Part shown: piece after piece, positions 33,741-44,467 of the stretch | Layout of the letters: the number at the start of each line of letters is the position of its first letter | How positions within the stretch are numbered: the first letter of the stretch is position 1 | Assembly (NCBI GenBank): GCA_037179385.1 | Contig: CM074195.1 | Location: 25,199,436-25,263,435 of the forward strand | DNA: 64,000 bases | DNA from: Holothuria scabra | Lineage: Eukaryota; Echinodermata; Holothuroidea; Aspidochirotida; Holothuriidae | Direction of reading: 5' to 3' | The notes under the pieces: model-generated | Seen by the model: the letters and a program-made list of their open reading frames with translations, nothing else | Databases searched by the model: none | Told to the model about the DNA's origin: nothing | Program-made: the position numbers and the translations under genes

Positions 33741-36684
33741 TTTTTCTTAAAAACAATTTTGAGGAAATTATCAACTTATGAACAATAATGTAATGGATCT
33801 TTAACATGTAAAATTATTAATTATTACTTATACCACATTTTTCACACGGTTTTTTTTTTTTTTTTTCCAAAATTTCCCTGCCCCGTTAAAGGGCAAATTA
33901 CTCAAACGCAATCAAATAATGTAAGGATTTTTTAGGACAATTTTTAATGTCAATAACTTATTGAAACTGTTTACGGATACTACCACATAAACATGCATAT
34001 AATTATCATGATTACTCAGATTTTATATCCAGCAGTTACGGAAAAGTTAAGATTTTGAATTTGTAGTGTCCGTAACAGTTGGAAAAATTTAATGAATTTC
34101 TTGAACCAACTCAACCAGCCGCTTTAAGTAATCAACATGTCATACCAATCGAAATTTTACTTATGTATAGAAACAATTCAATATAAACGTTCTACACAGG
34201 TATGACTACGCTTAAAAAGCTTTCGCAGGAAGTTTCATTGGGTGCTGGGCCTAGTCTTTAAGTTAAATAAGATGAGAAGTATCAGTACACACGTTCACCT
34301 ATAAATGTAAATTTTAAGTGGACATATTTTTGTTGTAGGAGGATTAGGTAGATTATGTTAAAATTATTGCATGTGTAACAATGCATATGCGAAACGAAAA
34401 GGTTGGTTAATACTGAACAAAATTCAGGTATGACTTCAAATGAAAATTCCAATGTGGGTTAACCGTTAACCTTCCACTTAAAGCATGACGGATAATTTAA
34501 AGGGTATGAGCAGTCACCTCAACTTAAAGTAGTGTAGAAGACTGTCCTGTTTCATGATCGGCTGTTTAGAGTCATGTAACAACAATTTTTCTCATCGAAT
34601 GTGAAATTTACTACAAAGAACTGCTTGGTTCACCTTGGATATGCAATTTTGAAGTTTATGATATATCATGAAAGATACGTTGGAGAGAATTTAGAAGAAA
34701 ATTGTGATACTTAGCTGCTGCTTCGAAATAAGTCTGGTGAACTTCTGTTGACCTTTAAGGGATAAACCTCAGTAAAGTAAAACGTTGTAGAGACAACACA
34801 AGATGGATGAGTCCTTTGAAGTTTGCAAACGTTATTGATCTAGTCCCCTGTTATTCTCTGCTTTCTCCGATCAGGAAACAAGAACATTGTTTGCCTCAAC
34901 AAGCAAAACAACAAATTAGCTTATGTTTGCTTATGCTTGCTTGACTTCAATCTGTATTTGGTAAATGACACTAATCTGTATGTGGTTTTCAAAGTTCCAA
35001 AACAACTATCCTCCTAATGAAAGGATACAATGTGTTTGTGACACTTATCTTAAAAACGCGACATGTCAAAATAGGATTTATATACACCCTTATACTTATT
35101 TCAAAGATGTTTCATATTAAGATTGGTTTGGTGGAGGTCACTATTGTGTGAGGTCACCAACCAAAATCACCATACCAGTGACGTTAGAGAGCATAGCTAA
35201 TTTTCACACTAGAAAGTGAGTGCATTATAGCCAGAAGATGAATGTTGTCATTAATGACAAAAGTTGTTTGACGCCGTCAGAGGTGAAATGAAGAAAATCT
35301 CATAGGTTGCCCTGTACAGACGAATTTCAGTTCAGGAATGATTGAAAGTTTTCATCCGTAGTACATGCTTGTATCATTTTTAAACGCCAACATCATATTG
35401 TTTTTTGAGTAAATTAGAGGACAAGTATATGCAGTACGATAACAACACCGTACGGAAGTAGTCCTACGTATATTTGCACTTCGCATGTGTATGAGAATAC
35501 GATTCTTTAATGTTTTGATGGTAGTCAAAAAAAATTACGTGGTTTTGAGAGATGTGACGGTACCCTGAGGATTTCTTGTTTTTGAAGATGAGATGTTGTT
35601 CATTATATGCAAAATATTCCTGCGTTCCCTGCCCGTCCCTCCCCTTTCCTTACACAGGAAAGGAATAAACCGTACAAGAACAAGGGTTCTGTACTTGCAT
35701 TACTTTTTCATTGGTGCTGACGGTCTAGACGACTGGAACAAATGCCATTTCAAGTGTTTTACAACTTTAAAAACACGGTACAGATTTTCACAGTTACAGA
35801 GTATGGTATGTTGAATGGCAATGGCAGTTTCATGTATAGTATTTACGTGGTCATGGTCTAAACAGATAAAGGGGAACTTAAAGCAAAATTTTAATTTTAA
35901 TTTTCATATGTGGAAGAGGAACCAAATCTACACAGAGTGATTGAATTTCCATTACCTCGGACATGTATTACCCGAGATATAAGCAAATGAAGTTACTAGA
36001 TTTGTGTTCCAAAGTGAGCTTGAGGGCAGCAGAGACTATATCACTTCCCTATTTTTACAAGAAATGCTTTGTTTTCTTTAGTCGTGGGGTTCTTTTCAGA
36101 CTGTTGTGATGTTGACCTTGAAGTTAATAGGAATCGGACCCTGCAGGGAATGCAAAGTTTGTAACGTTCCCATGCCACTTGTGCAATCACATTTTCATCA
36201 TATGGATTGTTGAGGAATAAGTAGTCTGTAAGGTTTAAAGGAAACAAAAGACTGTCAATTAATGTGAGGATATGATGTCATATGCAATAACATACAATAA
36301 TAATGCAATATAAATATAAAATATCATATTCATATGAGTACATTTTAACGGCATAGGGCTTCCATGATACAATATACAATTTAACTCTCGTAATGCCTTT
36401 CATTATTTTGCAACTTTTATGCATTCTTTTCTTTATGTTTTTATCAATTCCAACTCGAACGTTTGCAATTTTTTTCATAAATTGAGTTACAAAATATAAT
36501 TGTACATGTGGTAGATCTTTTCTCTATAAATTTAGTTTACGGTGCTACTAGGTATGAAAGGAATGAATTACTACATATTTAATAAATGTGATCTATTTTA
36601 CCTTGAATTTTGAATCGTATTTGTGTTGTAATGGCTTATAGCCTACATTTGTAATAGTCATGTGCAAAATTTTGGAAATTTGCC
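33741..36684. other. Intergenic part of tandem unit 1
   Basis: It contains a poly-T tract (33850-33867), an M2 MITE (34499-34768) and no believable gene. A frame at 35593-35814 differs between units by a frameshift and is not conserved, so it is probably noncoding. Confidence 0.6.
34499..34768 (+). mobile_element. MITE family M2, copy in unit 1
   Basis: Starts TTTAAAGGGTATGAGCAGTC and ends GACCTTTAAGGG. It is related to 2484-2711 and, inverted, to 62512-62768. Confidence 0.7.
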
Positions 36685-37785
36685 ATGAAAATTTCGGATA
36701 TTCTGCAATTTGCCATCTGCAGTGAAGCTGGACAAAATATAAAAATTGTTCAAGTGAAAGTTTTGTACAGTCCATCAGATAAGAGTCCACATTGTTTGTC
36801 TAGCTATGATTCACCTGTGATATTTGATGATTTACGCCAGGATTATATCAATTTTACTTGTATAACCGATGAAGGAAACCCACCTGTTTCTGTTAAAGCT
36901 GACATTTTTCTGTCAAAGACTACTTCTGCTAACATTACGGACATTTGCTCCGAAAGTGAAAAAGGTGGTATGAGCAACTCTTTCAGCTGTCACATGAACG
37001 AGTCACTAAACAATGCGACGTTTTATTGTAATGTTTCACAGCAGTTCCCCAACCCAAGCAGTGGAGGTTACAGTGGTTCTTGTTCCTTCGGTCCATTACA
37101 CTTTCTTTCCAGTTTCTCAATAACAATTACTGAGGAAAATGTGACCGAAATGCAAGGACAAAATTTTAATCTGACGTGTAGCACGAACGTTTCTGAGGTC
37201 GATATAAAGTGGATTGGTATTCCTAAAGATTGGGGGTACACTGTGACAAGAGATGACTATTTCAGTTTTGTGTGGATTGAAAATGTAAACCAACAATCGA
37301 CGTCAGAGATCAACGTGCACTGTATTGGTTACTATGGTAACAAGAATGTTACAGATAGTATAAAAATTACTATTTTAAACCTACAACCAGGTAAAGGTGT
37401 ACTTCTTATACTTGGTATTTCAATTCTTGTAATACTAATTTTTATACTAGCTTTTGTCGTTCTATATATGTATTGTACTTCAAAACGTGTGAGACATTGT
37501 TCTGTGAGACATAAGTCAACCTCAGATCGACAGCAAACACAAAGTACTGAATTAAATACTATTGAAGAAAAAGCAATAACAATAGAGCAGAATAAAAACA
37601 ACGCAAACAATACTGCAATTGAAGGGAATGAAAAGAACTCCGATACCTCTGGTGATCAACTGCAGGATATGTGTGTAAATCCCGTTTATGAATCTGCGTC
37701 GATTGCCGAAAATATCGAAGTATTTAAACAAGATGACAATCAGTACGCAGTGATTAGCAAAAAACATAATGAAATTGGCATGTAA
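36685..37785 (+). CDS. Truncated Ig membrane protein (tandem copy 2: Ig2, Ig3, helix, tail)
   Basis: 366 codons. The first eleven residues (MKISDILQFAI) come from sequence left of the duplication junction. The rest matches residues 104-458 of copy 1. The signal peptide and almost all of Ig1 are missing, so as it stands the product would not enter the secretory pathway by a cleaved leader. Transcripts might instead splice into the CTGCAG acceptor-like junction at 36722 from an upstream exon. Differences from copy 1 are three residues in Ig2: Leu195 to His, Asn217 to Ser and Val219 to Gly. It could be a pseudogene, an alternative 3' end of the copy 1 gene, or an assembly duplicate. Confidence 0.6.
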   Translation: MKISDILQFAICSEAGQNIKIVQVKVLYSPSDKSPHCLSSYDSPVIFDDLRQDYINFTCITDEGNPPVSVKADIFLSKTTSANITDICSESEKGGMSNSFSCHMNESLNNATFYCNVSQQFPNPSSGGYSGSCSFGPLHFLSSFSITITEENVTEMQGQNFNLTCSTNVSEVDIKWIGIPKDWGYTVTRDDYFSFVWIENVNQQSTSEINVHCIGYYGNKNVTDSIKITILNLQPGKGVLLILGISILVILIFILAFVVLYMYCTSKRVRHCSVRHKSTSDRQQTQSTELNTIEEKAITIEQNKNNANNTAIEGNEKNSDTSGDQLQDMCVNPVYESASIAENIEVFKQDDNQYAVISKKHNEIGM

Positions 37786-40730
37786 TTTTTCTTAAAAACA
37801 ATTTTGAGGAAATTATCAACTTATGAACAATAATGTAATGGATCTTTAACATGTAAAATTATTAATTATTACTTATACCACATTTTTCACACGGTTTTTT
37901 TTTTTTTTTTTCCAAAATTTCCCTGCCCCGTTAAAGGGCAAATTACTCAAACGCAATCAAATAATGTAAGGATTTTTTAGGACAATTTTTAATGTCAATA
38001 ACTTATTGAAACTGTTTACGGATACTACCACATAAACATGCATATAATTATCATGATTACTCAGATTTTATATCCAGCAGTTACGGAAAAGTTAAGATTT
38101 TGAATTTGTAGTGTCCGTAACAGTTGGAAAAATTTAATGAATTTCTTGAACCAACTCAACCAGCCGCTTTAAGTAATCAACATGTCATACCAATCGAAAT
38201 TTTACTTATGTATAGAAACAATTCAATATAAACGTTCTACACAGGTATGACTACGCTTAAAAAGCTTTCGCAGGAAGTTTCATTGGGTGCTGGGCCTAGT
38301 CTTTAAGTTAAATAAGATGAGAAGTATCAGTACACACGTTCACCTATAAATGTAAATTTTAAGTGGACATATTTTTGTTGTAGGAGGATTAGGTAGATTA
38401 TGTTAAAATTATTGCATGTGTAACAATGCATATGCGAAACGAAAAGGTTGGTTAATACTGAACAAAATTCAGGTATGACTTCAAATGAAAATTCCAATGT
38501 GGGTTAACCGTTAACCTTCCACTTAAAGCATGACGGATAATTTAAAGGGTATGAGCAGTCACCTCAACTTAAAGTAGTGTAGAAGACTGTCCTGTTTCAT
38601 GATCGGCTGTTTAGAGTCATGTAACAACAATTTTTCTCATCGAATGTGAAATTTACTACAAAGAACTGCTTGGTTCACCTTGGATATGCAATTTTGAAGT
38701 TTATGATATATCATGAAAGATACGTTGGAGAGAATTTAGAAGAAAATTGTGATACTTAGCTGCTGCTTCGAAATAAGTCTGGTGAACTTCTGTTGACCTT
38801 TAAGGGATAAACCTCAGTAAAGTAAAACGTTGTAGAGACAACACAAGATGGATGAGTCCTTTGAAGTTTGCAAACGTTATTGATCTAGTCCCCTGTTATT
38901 CTCTGCTTTCTCCGATCAGGAAACAAGAACATTGTTTGCCTCAACAAGCAAAACAACAAATTAGCTTATGTTTGCTTATGCTTGCTTGACTTCAATCTGT
39001 ATTTGGTAAATGACACTAATCTGTATGTGGTTTTCAAAGTTCCAAAACAACTATCCTCCTAATGAAAGGATACAATGTGTTTGTGACACTTATCTTAAAA
39101 ACGCGACATGTCAAAATAGGATTTATATACACCCTTATACTTATTTCAAAGATGTTTCATATTAAGATTGGTTTGGTGGAGGTCACTATTGTGTGAGGTC
39201 ACCAACCAAAATCACCATACCAGTGACGTTAGAGAGCATAGCTAATTTTCACACTAGAAAGTGAGTGCATTATAGCCAGAAGATGAATGTTGTCATTAAT
39301 GACAAAAGTTGTTTGACGCCGTCAGAGGTGAAATGAAGAAAATCTCATAGGTTGCCCTGTACAGACGAATTTCAGTTCAGGAATGATTGAAAGTTTTCAT
39401 CCGTAGTACATGCTTGTATCATTTTTAAACGCCAACATCATATTGTTTTTTGAGTAAATTAGAGGACAAGTATATGCAGTACGATAACAACACCGTACGG
39501 AAGTAGTCCTACGTATATTTGCACTTCGCATGTGTATGAGAATACGATTCTTTAATGTTTTGATGGTAGTCAAAAAAAATTACGTGGTTTTGAGAGATGT
39601 GACGGTACCCTGAGGATTTCTTGTTTTTGAAGATGAGATGTTGTTCATTATATGCAAAATATTCCTGCGTTCCCTGCCCGTCCCCTCCCCTTTCCTTACA
39701 CAGGAAAGGAATAAACCGTACAAGAACAAGGGTTCTGTACTTGCATTACTTTTTCATTGGTGCTGACGGTCTAGACGACTGGAACAAATGCCATTTCAAG
39801 TGTTTTACAACTTTAAAAACACGGTACAGATTTTCACAGTTACAGAGTATGGTATGTTGAATGGCAATGGCAGTTTCATGTATAGTATTTACGTGGTCAT
39901 GGTCTAAACAGATAAAGGGGAACTTAAAGCAAAATTTTAATTTTAATTTTCATATGTGGAAGAGGAACCAAATCTACACAGAGTGATTGAATTTCCATTA
40001 CCTCGGACATGTATTACCCGAGATATAAGCAAATGAAGTTACTAGATTTGTGTTCCAAAGTGAGCTTGAGGGCAGCAGAGACTATATCACTTCCCTATTT
40101 TTACAAGAAATGCTTTGTTTTCTTTAGTCGTGGGGTTCTTTTCAGACTGTTGTGATGTTGACCTTGAAGTTAATAGGAATCGGACCCTGCAGGGAATGCA
40201 AAGTTTGTAACGTTCCCATGCCACTTGTGCAATCACATTTTCATCATATGGATTGTTGAGGAATAAGTAGTCTGTAAGGTTTAAAGGAAACAAAAGACTG
40301 TCAATTAATGTGAGGATATGATGTCATATGCAATAACATACAATAATAATGCAATATAAATATAAAATATCATATTCATATGAGTACATTTTAACGGCAT
40401 AGGGCTTCCATGATACAATATACAATTTAACTCTCGTAATGCCTTTCATTATTTTGCAACTTTTATGCATTCTTTTCTTTATGTTTTTATCAATTCCAAC
40501 TCGAACGTTTGCAATTTTTTTCATAAATTGAGTTACAAAATATAATTGTACATGTGGTAGATCTTTTCTCTATAAATTTAGTTTACGGTGCTACTAGGTA
40601 TGAAAGGAATGAATTACTACATATTTAATAAATGTGATCTATTTTACCTTGAATTTTGAATCGTATTTGTGTTGTAATGGCTTATAGCCTACATTTGTAA
40701 TAGTCATGTGCAAAATTTTGGAAATTTGCC
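37786..40730. other. Intergenic part of tandem unit 2
   Basis: Near-identical to 33741-36684, including the M2 MITE (38544-38813). It adds no new features. Confidence 0.7.
38544..38813 (+). mobile_element. MITE family M2, copy in unit 2
   Basis: Duplicated along with the unit rather than independently inserted; identical to 34499-34768 as far as can be read. Confidence 0.75.
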
Positions 40731-41450
40731 ATGAAAATTTCGGATATTCTGCAATTTGCCATCTGCAGTGAAGCTGGACAAAATATAAAAATTGTTCAAG
40801 TGAAAGTTTTGTACAGTCCATCAGATAAGAGTCCACATTGTTTGTCTAGCTATGATTCACCTGTGATATTTGATGATTTACGCCAGGATTATATCAATTT
40901 TACTTGTATAACCGATGAAGGAAACCCACCTGTTTCTGTTAAAGCTGACATTTTTCTGTCAAAGACTACTTCTGCTAACATTACGGACATTTGCTCCGAA
41001 AGTGAAAAAGGTGGTATGAGCAACTCTTTCAGCTGTCACATGAACGAGTCACTAAACAATGCGACGTTTTATTGTAATGTTTCACAGCAGTTCCCCAACC
41101 CAAGCAGTGGAGGTTACAGTGGTTCTTGTTCCTTCGGTCCATTACACTTTCTTTCCAGTTTCTCAATAACAATTACTGAGGAAAATGTGACCGAAATGCA
41201 AGGACAAAATTTTAATCTGACGTGTAGCACGAACGTTTCTGAGGTCGATATAAAGTGGATTGGTATTCCTAAAGATTGGGGGTACACTGTGACAAGAGAT
41301 GACTATTTCAGTTTTGTGTGGATTGAAAATGTAAACCAACAATCGATGTCAGAGATCAACGTGCACTGTATTGGTTACTATGGTAACAAGAATGTTACAG
41401 ATAGTATAAAAATTACTATTTTACACCTACAACCAGATGAAGTTAACTGA
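40731..41450 (+). CDS. Truncated, membrane-less Ig protein (tandem copy 3: Ig2 and Ig3 only)
   Basis: 239 codons. It has the same 11-residue start as copy 2, the same His/Ser/Gly variants in Ig2, and two more changes in Ig3 (Thr to Met before SEINVHC; Asn to His in TILHLQP). Homology ends after CAACCAG and the frame then reads DEVN and stops, so the membrane helix and cytoplasmic tail are gone. The break falls exactly where copies 1 and 2 carry CAG|GTAAAG, a splice-donor-like sequence at the Ig3/helix boundary. If expressed with a leader exon it would be a soluble two-domain form. It may equally be a decaying fragment. Confidence 0.5.
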   Translation: MKISDILQFAICSEAGQNIKIVQVKVLYSPSDKSPHCLSSYDSPVIFDDLRQDYINFTCITDEGNPPVSVKADIFLSKTTSANITDICSESEKGGMSNSFSCHMNESLNNATFYCNVSQQFPNPSSGGYSGSCSFGPLHFLSSFSITITEENVTEMQGQNFNLTCSTNVSEVDIKWIGIPKDWGYTVTRDDYFSFVWIENVNQQSMSEINVHCIGYYGNKNVTDSIKITILHLQPDEVN

Positions 41451-42924
41451 TGCATAAAACACTTGAGCAAAGTGAGCACAGGGACTTTCATGTTCTTAAT
41501 GGCCTCTGAGATCAGGTTTTTGGCGATTGGCTTTCCATAACCTGCCACTCATCTTTTCGGTTCAGTACAGGTTTCACTTTTTGGTATGTTCAGCCTCCCT
41601 GGTATGACTCACCATGGTATTATTATTAAATCTTTGGGCAATTTTTTATTTCAGTGTCATTATGATGTCCACCATGGCATTCCGCCATGTGCAAGATTAC
41701 TACCGACTTTTGATGACCTTTTTAGTAAAAGTCCCAAAGTTCATCGAACCTCTCAGCGATACTCCTAGATGAGCAATTCCGCGACAAAGTGGACAAATGC
41801 TGAAATTTTCAAACCTTTTTCTTCTCTCTAAGTCATAATTTTTGATAGACCGTATCTTAAAGTTTCAGAAACAAAATAATTCATAATGAAAAAGTTTGCA
41901 CAAAAATATCACTCGCCGAACTCAACATTCTGTTTAAAAAAATTGCAGTAAAAAATGCTACAACTTTCATAAATCTTCAGTACTGAACCTCTGCTTTTCT
42001 TATACTTACCTTTTTTAACTGTGTGGTATTACAACACAAAGTGAAATTTTGTGACAAGTAGTGTAAAATTTTAATGGTGACAACAAGCTGCATGTGCTGC
42101 TTAGCCAATGTAACGCGAGTAACCGTAAACATTTTTTCTCTCTCTCCTGATATGCTTACTTCTTAAACGTGAAACTTATTATTTTCCTCCTTTAGCATGC
42201 TCTACACAATTAGTACATAGGTCCATTGCATGGTGGATTGGTGAAGATTCAAAAATGTAACGCGAGTAACCGATATTTTCAAATTATGCCAGTGTCGCTA
42301 TAACTGTAAGAATTTTAAAATATTGTAAGCTTAGCAAGTTCCCATGCCCTATATTCCTACCCCAAGTTGCTTATCCTGCAATAGGTGGTATCATATGCAC
42401 ACAGTTAAAGATTCACAGGAAGTTTGAAAGTTCATGTGAAGGATTTGAAATATTGTTCATAAGCATCCTCAATGTACCTGGTGTTGTATACAGCACAGTA
42501 GGTTAGGATGTATTTTAGACCCATACTTGAAAGTTTGTGTGTTGTACGCCACATTATGTCTTGCAATGAGGGATCACACCACGCCATCTTAATTCCAGCC
42601 CAGTCTCAGTTAGTCTAAGAGTCCATTAGGCCTACTGTTTATTACTGCAGATGTATTGTGTATTGTTTTAGGGTATAGACTATTGGTGATATGCAATAAT
42701 GGTATTGGTATTGGTATTGTGTGCCACGCTAGTACGGAACAGGTGACAGAAGTTTACAATCATGCGCGCCATATGCCAACAAAAGTGTCACGCACAGTTT
42801 CATATGCCACAAATCTGTGTGAAAACTTGTGAACTTTCCAGTATGGTTTTAAACATCACAGAACATGGATCATTGAAGGGAACATCACTTAAAATTTTTT
42901 GGTAGGTACATATTTATTAAGCTA

Positions 42925-42927
<3 letters not shown>
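41451..42927. other. Noncoding; two GTAACGCGAGTAAC motifs
   Basis: No gene was recognised. The motif GTAACGCGAGTAAC occurs at 42110-42123 and 42257-42270 and again at 49833-49846. GGTATT repeats lie at 42700-42720. Confidence 0.45.

Positions 42928-43000
<73 letters not shown>
42928..43000. repeat. (AT)n microsatellite
   Basis: About 36 AT dinucleotides directly abutting the palindrome at 43001. Confidence 0.95.
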
Positions 43001-43002
<2 letters not shown>

Positions 43003-43030
43003 AAAAGGTTGCAATAAGTTCTTACAACAT

Positions 43031-43088
43031 AGCTTTACAGAACTGTTTCGTAAGGACCAATAATGTAGGTCCTCACTCCTCAGAAGCC
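43031..43088 (-). ncRNA. Hammerhead ribozyme (minus strand)
   Basis: Read on the minus strand: stem I GGCTT, core CTGAGGA (43083-43077), stem II GTGAGGACC pairing over nine base pairs with GGTCCTTAC around the loop TACATTATT, core GAAA, a very short stem III CAGTTCTG, then cleavage triplet GTA and AAGCT closing stem I. All conserved core positions (CUGANGA, GAAA, NUH) are present. The predicted cut is between 43036 and 43035. The tiny stem III resembles minimal hammerheads described in Penelope-like elements, which may act as dimers. Confidence 0.8.
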
Positions 43089-43108
43089 TGAAGTAGAATT
43101 CTACTTCA

Positions 43109-43151
43109 GGCTTCTGAGGAGTGAGGACCTACGAAACAGTTCTGTAAAGCT
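43109..43151 (+). ncRNA. Shortened hammerhead ribozyme motif (plus strand)
   Basis: Same core as the minus-strand motif: GGCTT, CTGAGGA (43114-43120), GAAA (43133-43136), CAGTTCTG, TA, AAGCT. Stem II is reduced to GTGAGGACCTAC by loss of about 15 bases, so it may fold poorly. The predicted cut is after 43146. Confidence 0.6.
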
Positions 43152-43259
43152 ATGTTGTAAGAACTTATTGCAACCTTTTCAATATTACAGCTCCCTTCAC
43201 AGTTTTGAGCACTTTACCATTGCCTGGTTGACATTACTAATTCATTTTTACTATAACGG

Positions 43260-43344
<85 letters not shown>

Positions 43345-43400
43345 AATTTATTTATATATATATTTATATATATACATATATACATATATATATATAAATT

Positions 43401-43431
<31 letters not shown>

Positions 43432-43449
43432 ATTTATATATATATATAG
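43260..43449. repeat. (AT)n-rich microsatellite with TATTTATA interruptions
   Basis: Long TA repeat, less pure toward the right. It yields an artefactual Tyr-Ile open frame. Confidence 0.95.
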
Positions 43450-43959
43450 TGCATTTGTAAAAGATCAGCAAACAATAGTACTCTACCAGGCCGTGTAAAT
43501 TGAGTGTTGGATTTGCGTCACATTTTTAGTATGGTTTCATCATGGTGATGTCCCAAGCCAACAGACTTTATCACATACTAGCATGTAGCATGGACACAAA
43601 AACAGTTTTAAGTCTAGTGTATCAGCATCTTTGGTAAAATGTTATTCTCGTGCCATGCAATACCAATTCAAGTTAAATCAGGGTCAAAATTCTAACAGGA
43701 ACGCATCTCTAACCTAAACAAAATGAACATTTTGGGTTTATTTGTTCATCGATGTTTATTTTTTACCGGAAATTAAGATGCTGTATAGAACATTTAGAAA
43801 TTTGTATTAAATTATTATATTAATACCACTGTACTTTTTTTATGAAAGAATATGTGTATTCCATTAGCAGCAGTATAAATTTAATGTGGAAGCAAAGTTT
43901 AATTACTTCGTCCATGCTTTTTGTATTCAAGCAAGTTTCGCAACAGGACTTCGGGGTTT
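43450..43959. other. No recognisable feature
   Basis: AT-rich spacer; nothing identified. Confidence 0.4.
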
Positions 43960-43966
43960 CTGTCAT

Positions 43967-44076
43967 GAAAAAACTGTAATAATTGGAAATGGCCTGACCC
44001 CGAGGACAACATCTTCTATGAAATGCAAATGGTCAGGGCACTGGACAAACCCGAGGTTGCCAACAGTCGTGGACAT
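43967..44076 (+). CDS. Exon-like fragment with splice donor, family unknown
   Basis: One frame reads NWKWPDPEDNIFYEMQMV then RALDKPEVANSRGHV with normal protein-like composition. The sequence ACAT|GTAAGT gives a strong donor at 44077. Upstream, a different frame (QQDFGVSVMKK) seems to continue it through a run of six A, suggesting a frameshift or a nearby acceptor. It is probably a lone exon or pseudoexon of a host gene or transposon. I do not recognise the family. Confidence 0.35.
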
Positions 44077-44137
44077 GTAAGTTTTTAACTACTTTCGGGG
44101 TTTGATCTTTGGGTAAAGTGTTGTTTTTATATGTGTT

Positions 44138-44245
44138 GCAATTTTTACAATACACGTTAAATGGACTTAATCAAGTTCTTTTTTTTTTTTTTTTTTTATT
44201 TAAGCACTTGATACTGAGAAGATCTACATGTTCTTCATTAGTGTT
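44138..44245 (+). repeat. About 100-bp direct repeat, copy 1
   Basis: Shares AAATGGACTTAAT, CTTGATACTG and CTACATGTTCTTCA with 44345-44462. A poly-T tract interrupts it. Confidence 0.7.
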
Positions 44246-44344
44246 TTACATTATGCATGTTAAGCATGCCAGTTACACTGGTTTTAGCAATGGAGAGTTT
44301 AATGGAAGTGAAACTGAGGTAGGAGGCATTTGCCGATATTGGTC

Positions 44345-44462
44345 TCCCCAATTTTATTCAATACATGTTGAATGGACTTAATTGCAAGTTTAAATGTCAG
44401 CTCTTGATACTGTAGATACAGTACTGAAAGGGTCTACATGTCCTCACTATTGTTTTTATTGC
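44345..44462 (+). repeat. About 100-bp direct repeat, copy 2
   Basis: Diverged second copy, about 205 bp downstream of the first, without the poly-T tract. Confidence 0.7.
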
Positions 44463-44467
44463 ATAAC

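Larger units (their letters stand above)
32671..41436 (+). repeat. Recent tandem duplication, 2.2 units of 4,045/4,046 bp
   Basis: Unit 1 is 32671-36715, unit 2 is 36716-40761 and partial unit 3 is 40762-41436. Junctions lie at TCTGCAGTGAAGC inside the Ig1 codons, with CTGCA also present just left of the later junctions (microhomology). Noncoding parts look identical, including the poly-T near 33850/37896, apart from a one-base C-run difference near 35640/39685. Unit 3 stops matching exactly after ACAACCAG at 41436. Confidence 0.95.
43001..43181. repeat. Large palindrome centred on GAATTC (probable Penelope-like terminal repeat pair)
   Basis: Left arm 43001-43098 and right arm 43099-43181 are inverted copies, perfect except for about 15 extra bases in the left arm. 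(AT)n tracts lie on both sides. Each arm carries a hammerhead-type ribozyme motif on its own strand. Inverted hammerhead-bearing terminal repeats are known from Penelope-like retroelements; no reverse transcriptase is present nearby. Confidence 0.85.

Noticed and set aside
36041..36790. Minus-strand frames of 65-68 codons, identical at 40087-40836
   Set aside because: Identity only reflects the recent tandem duplication; no domain or coding signal.
43168..43449. 93-codon plus-strand frame of alternating Tyr and Ile
   Set aside because: Direct translation of the AT microsatellite; not a gene.
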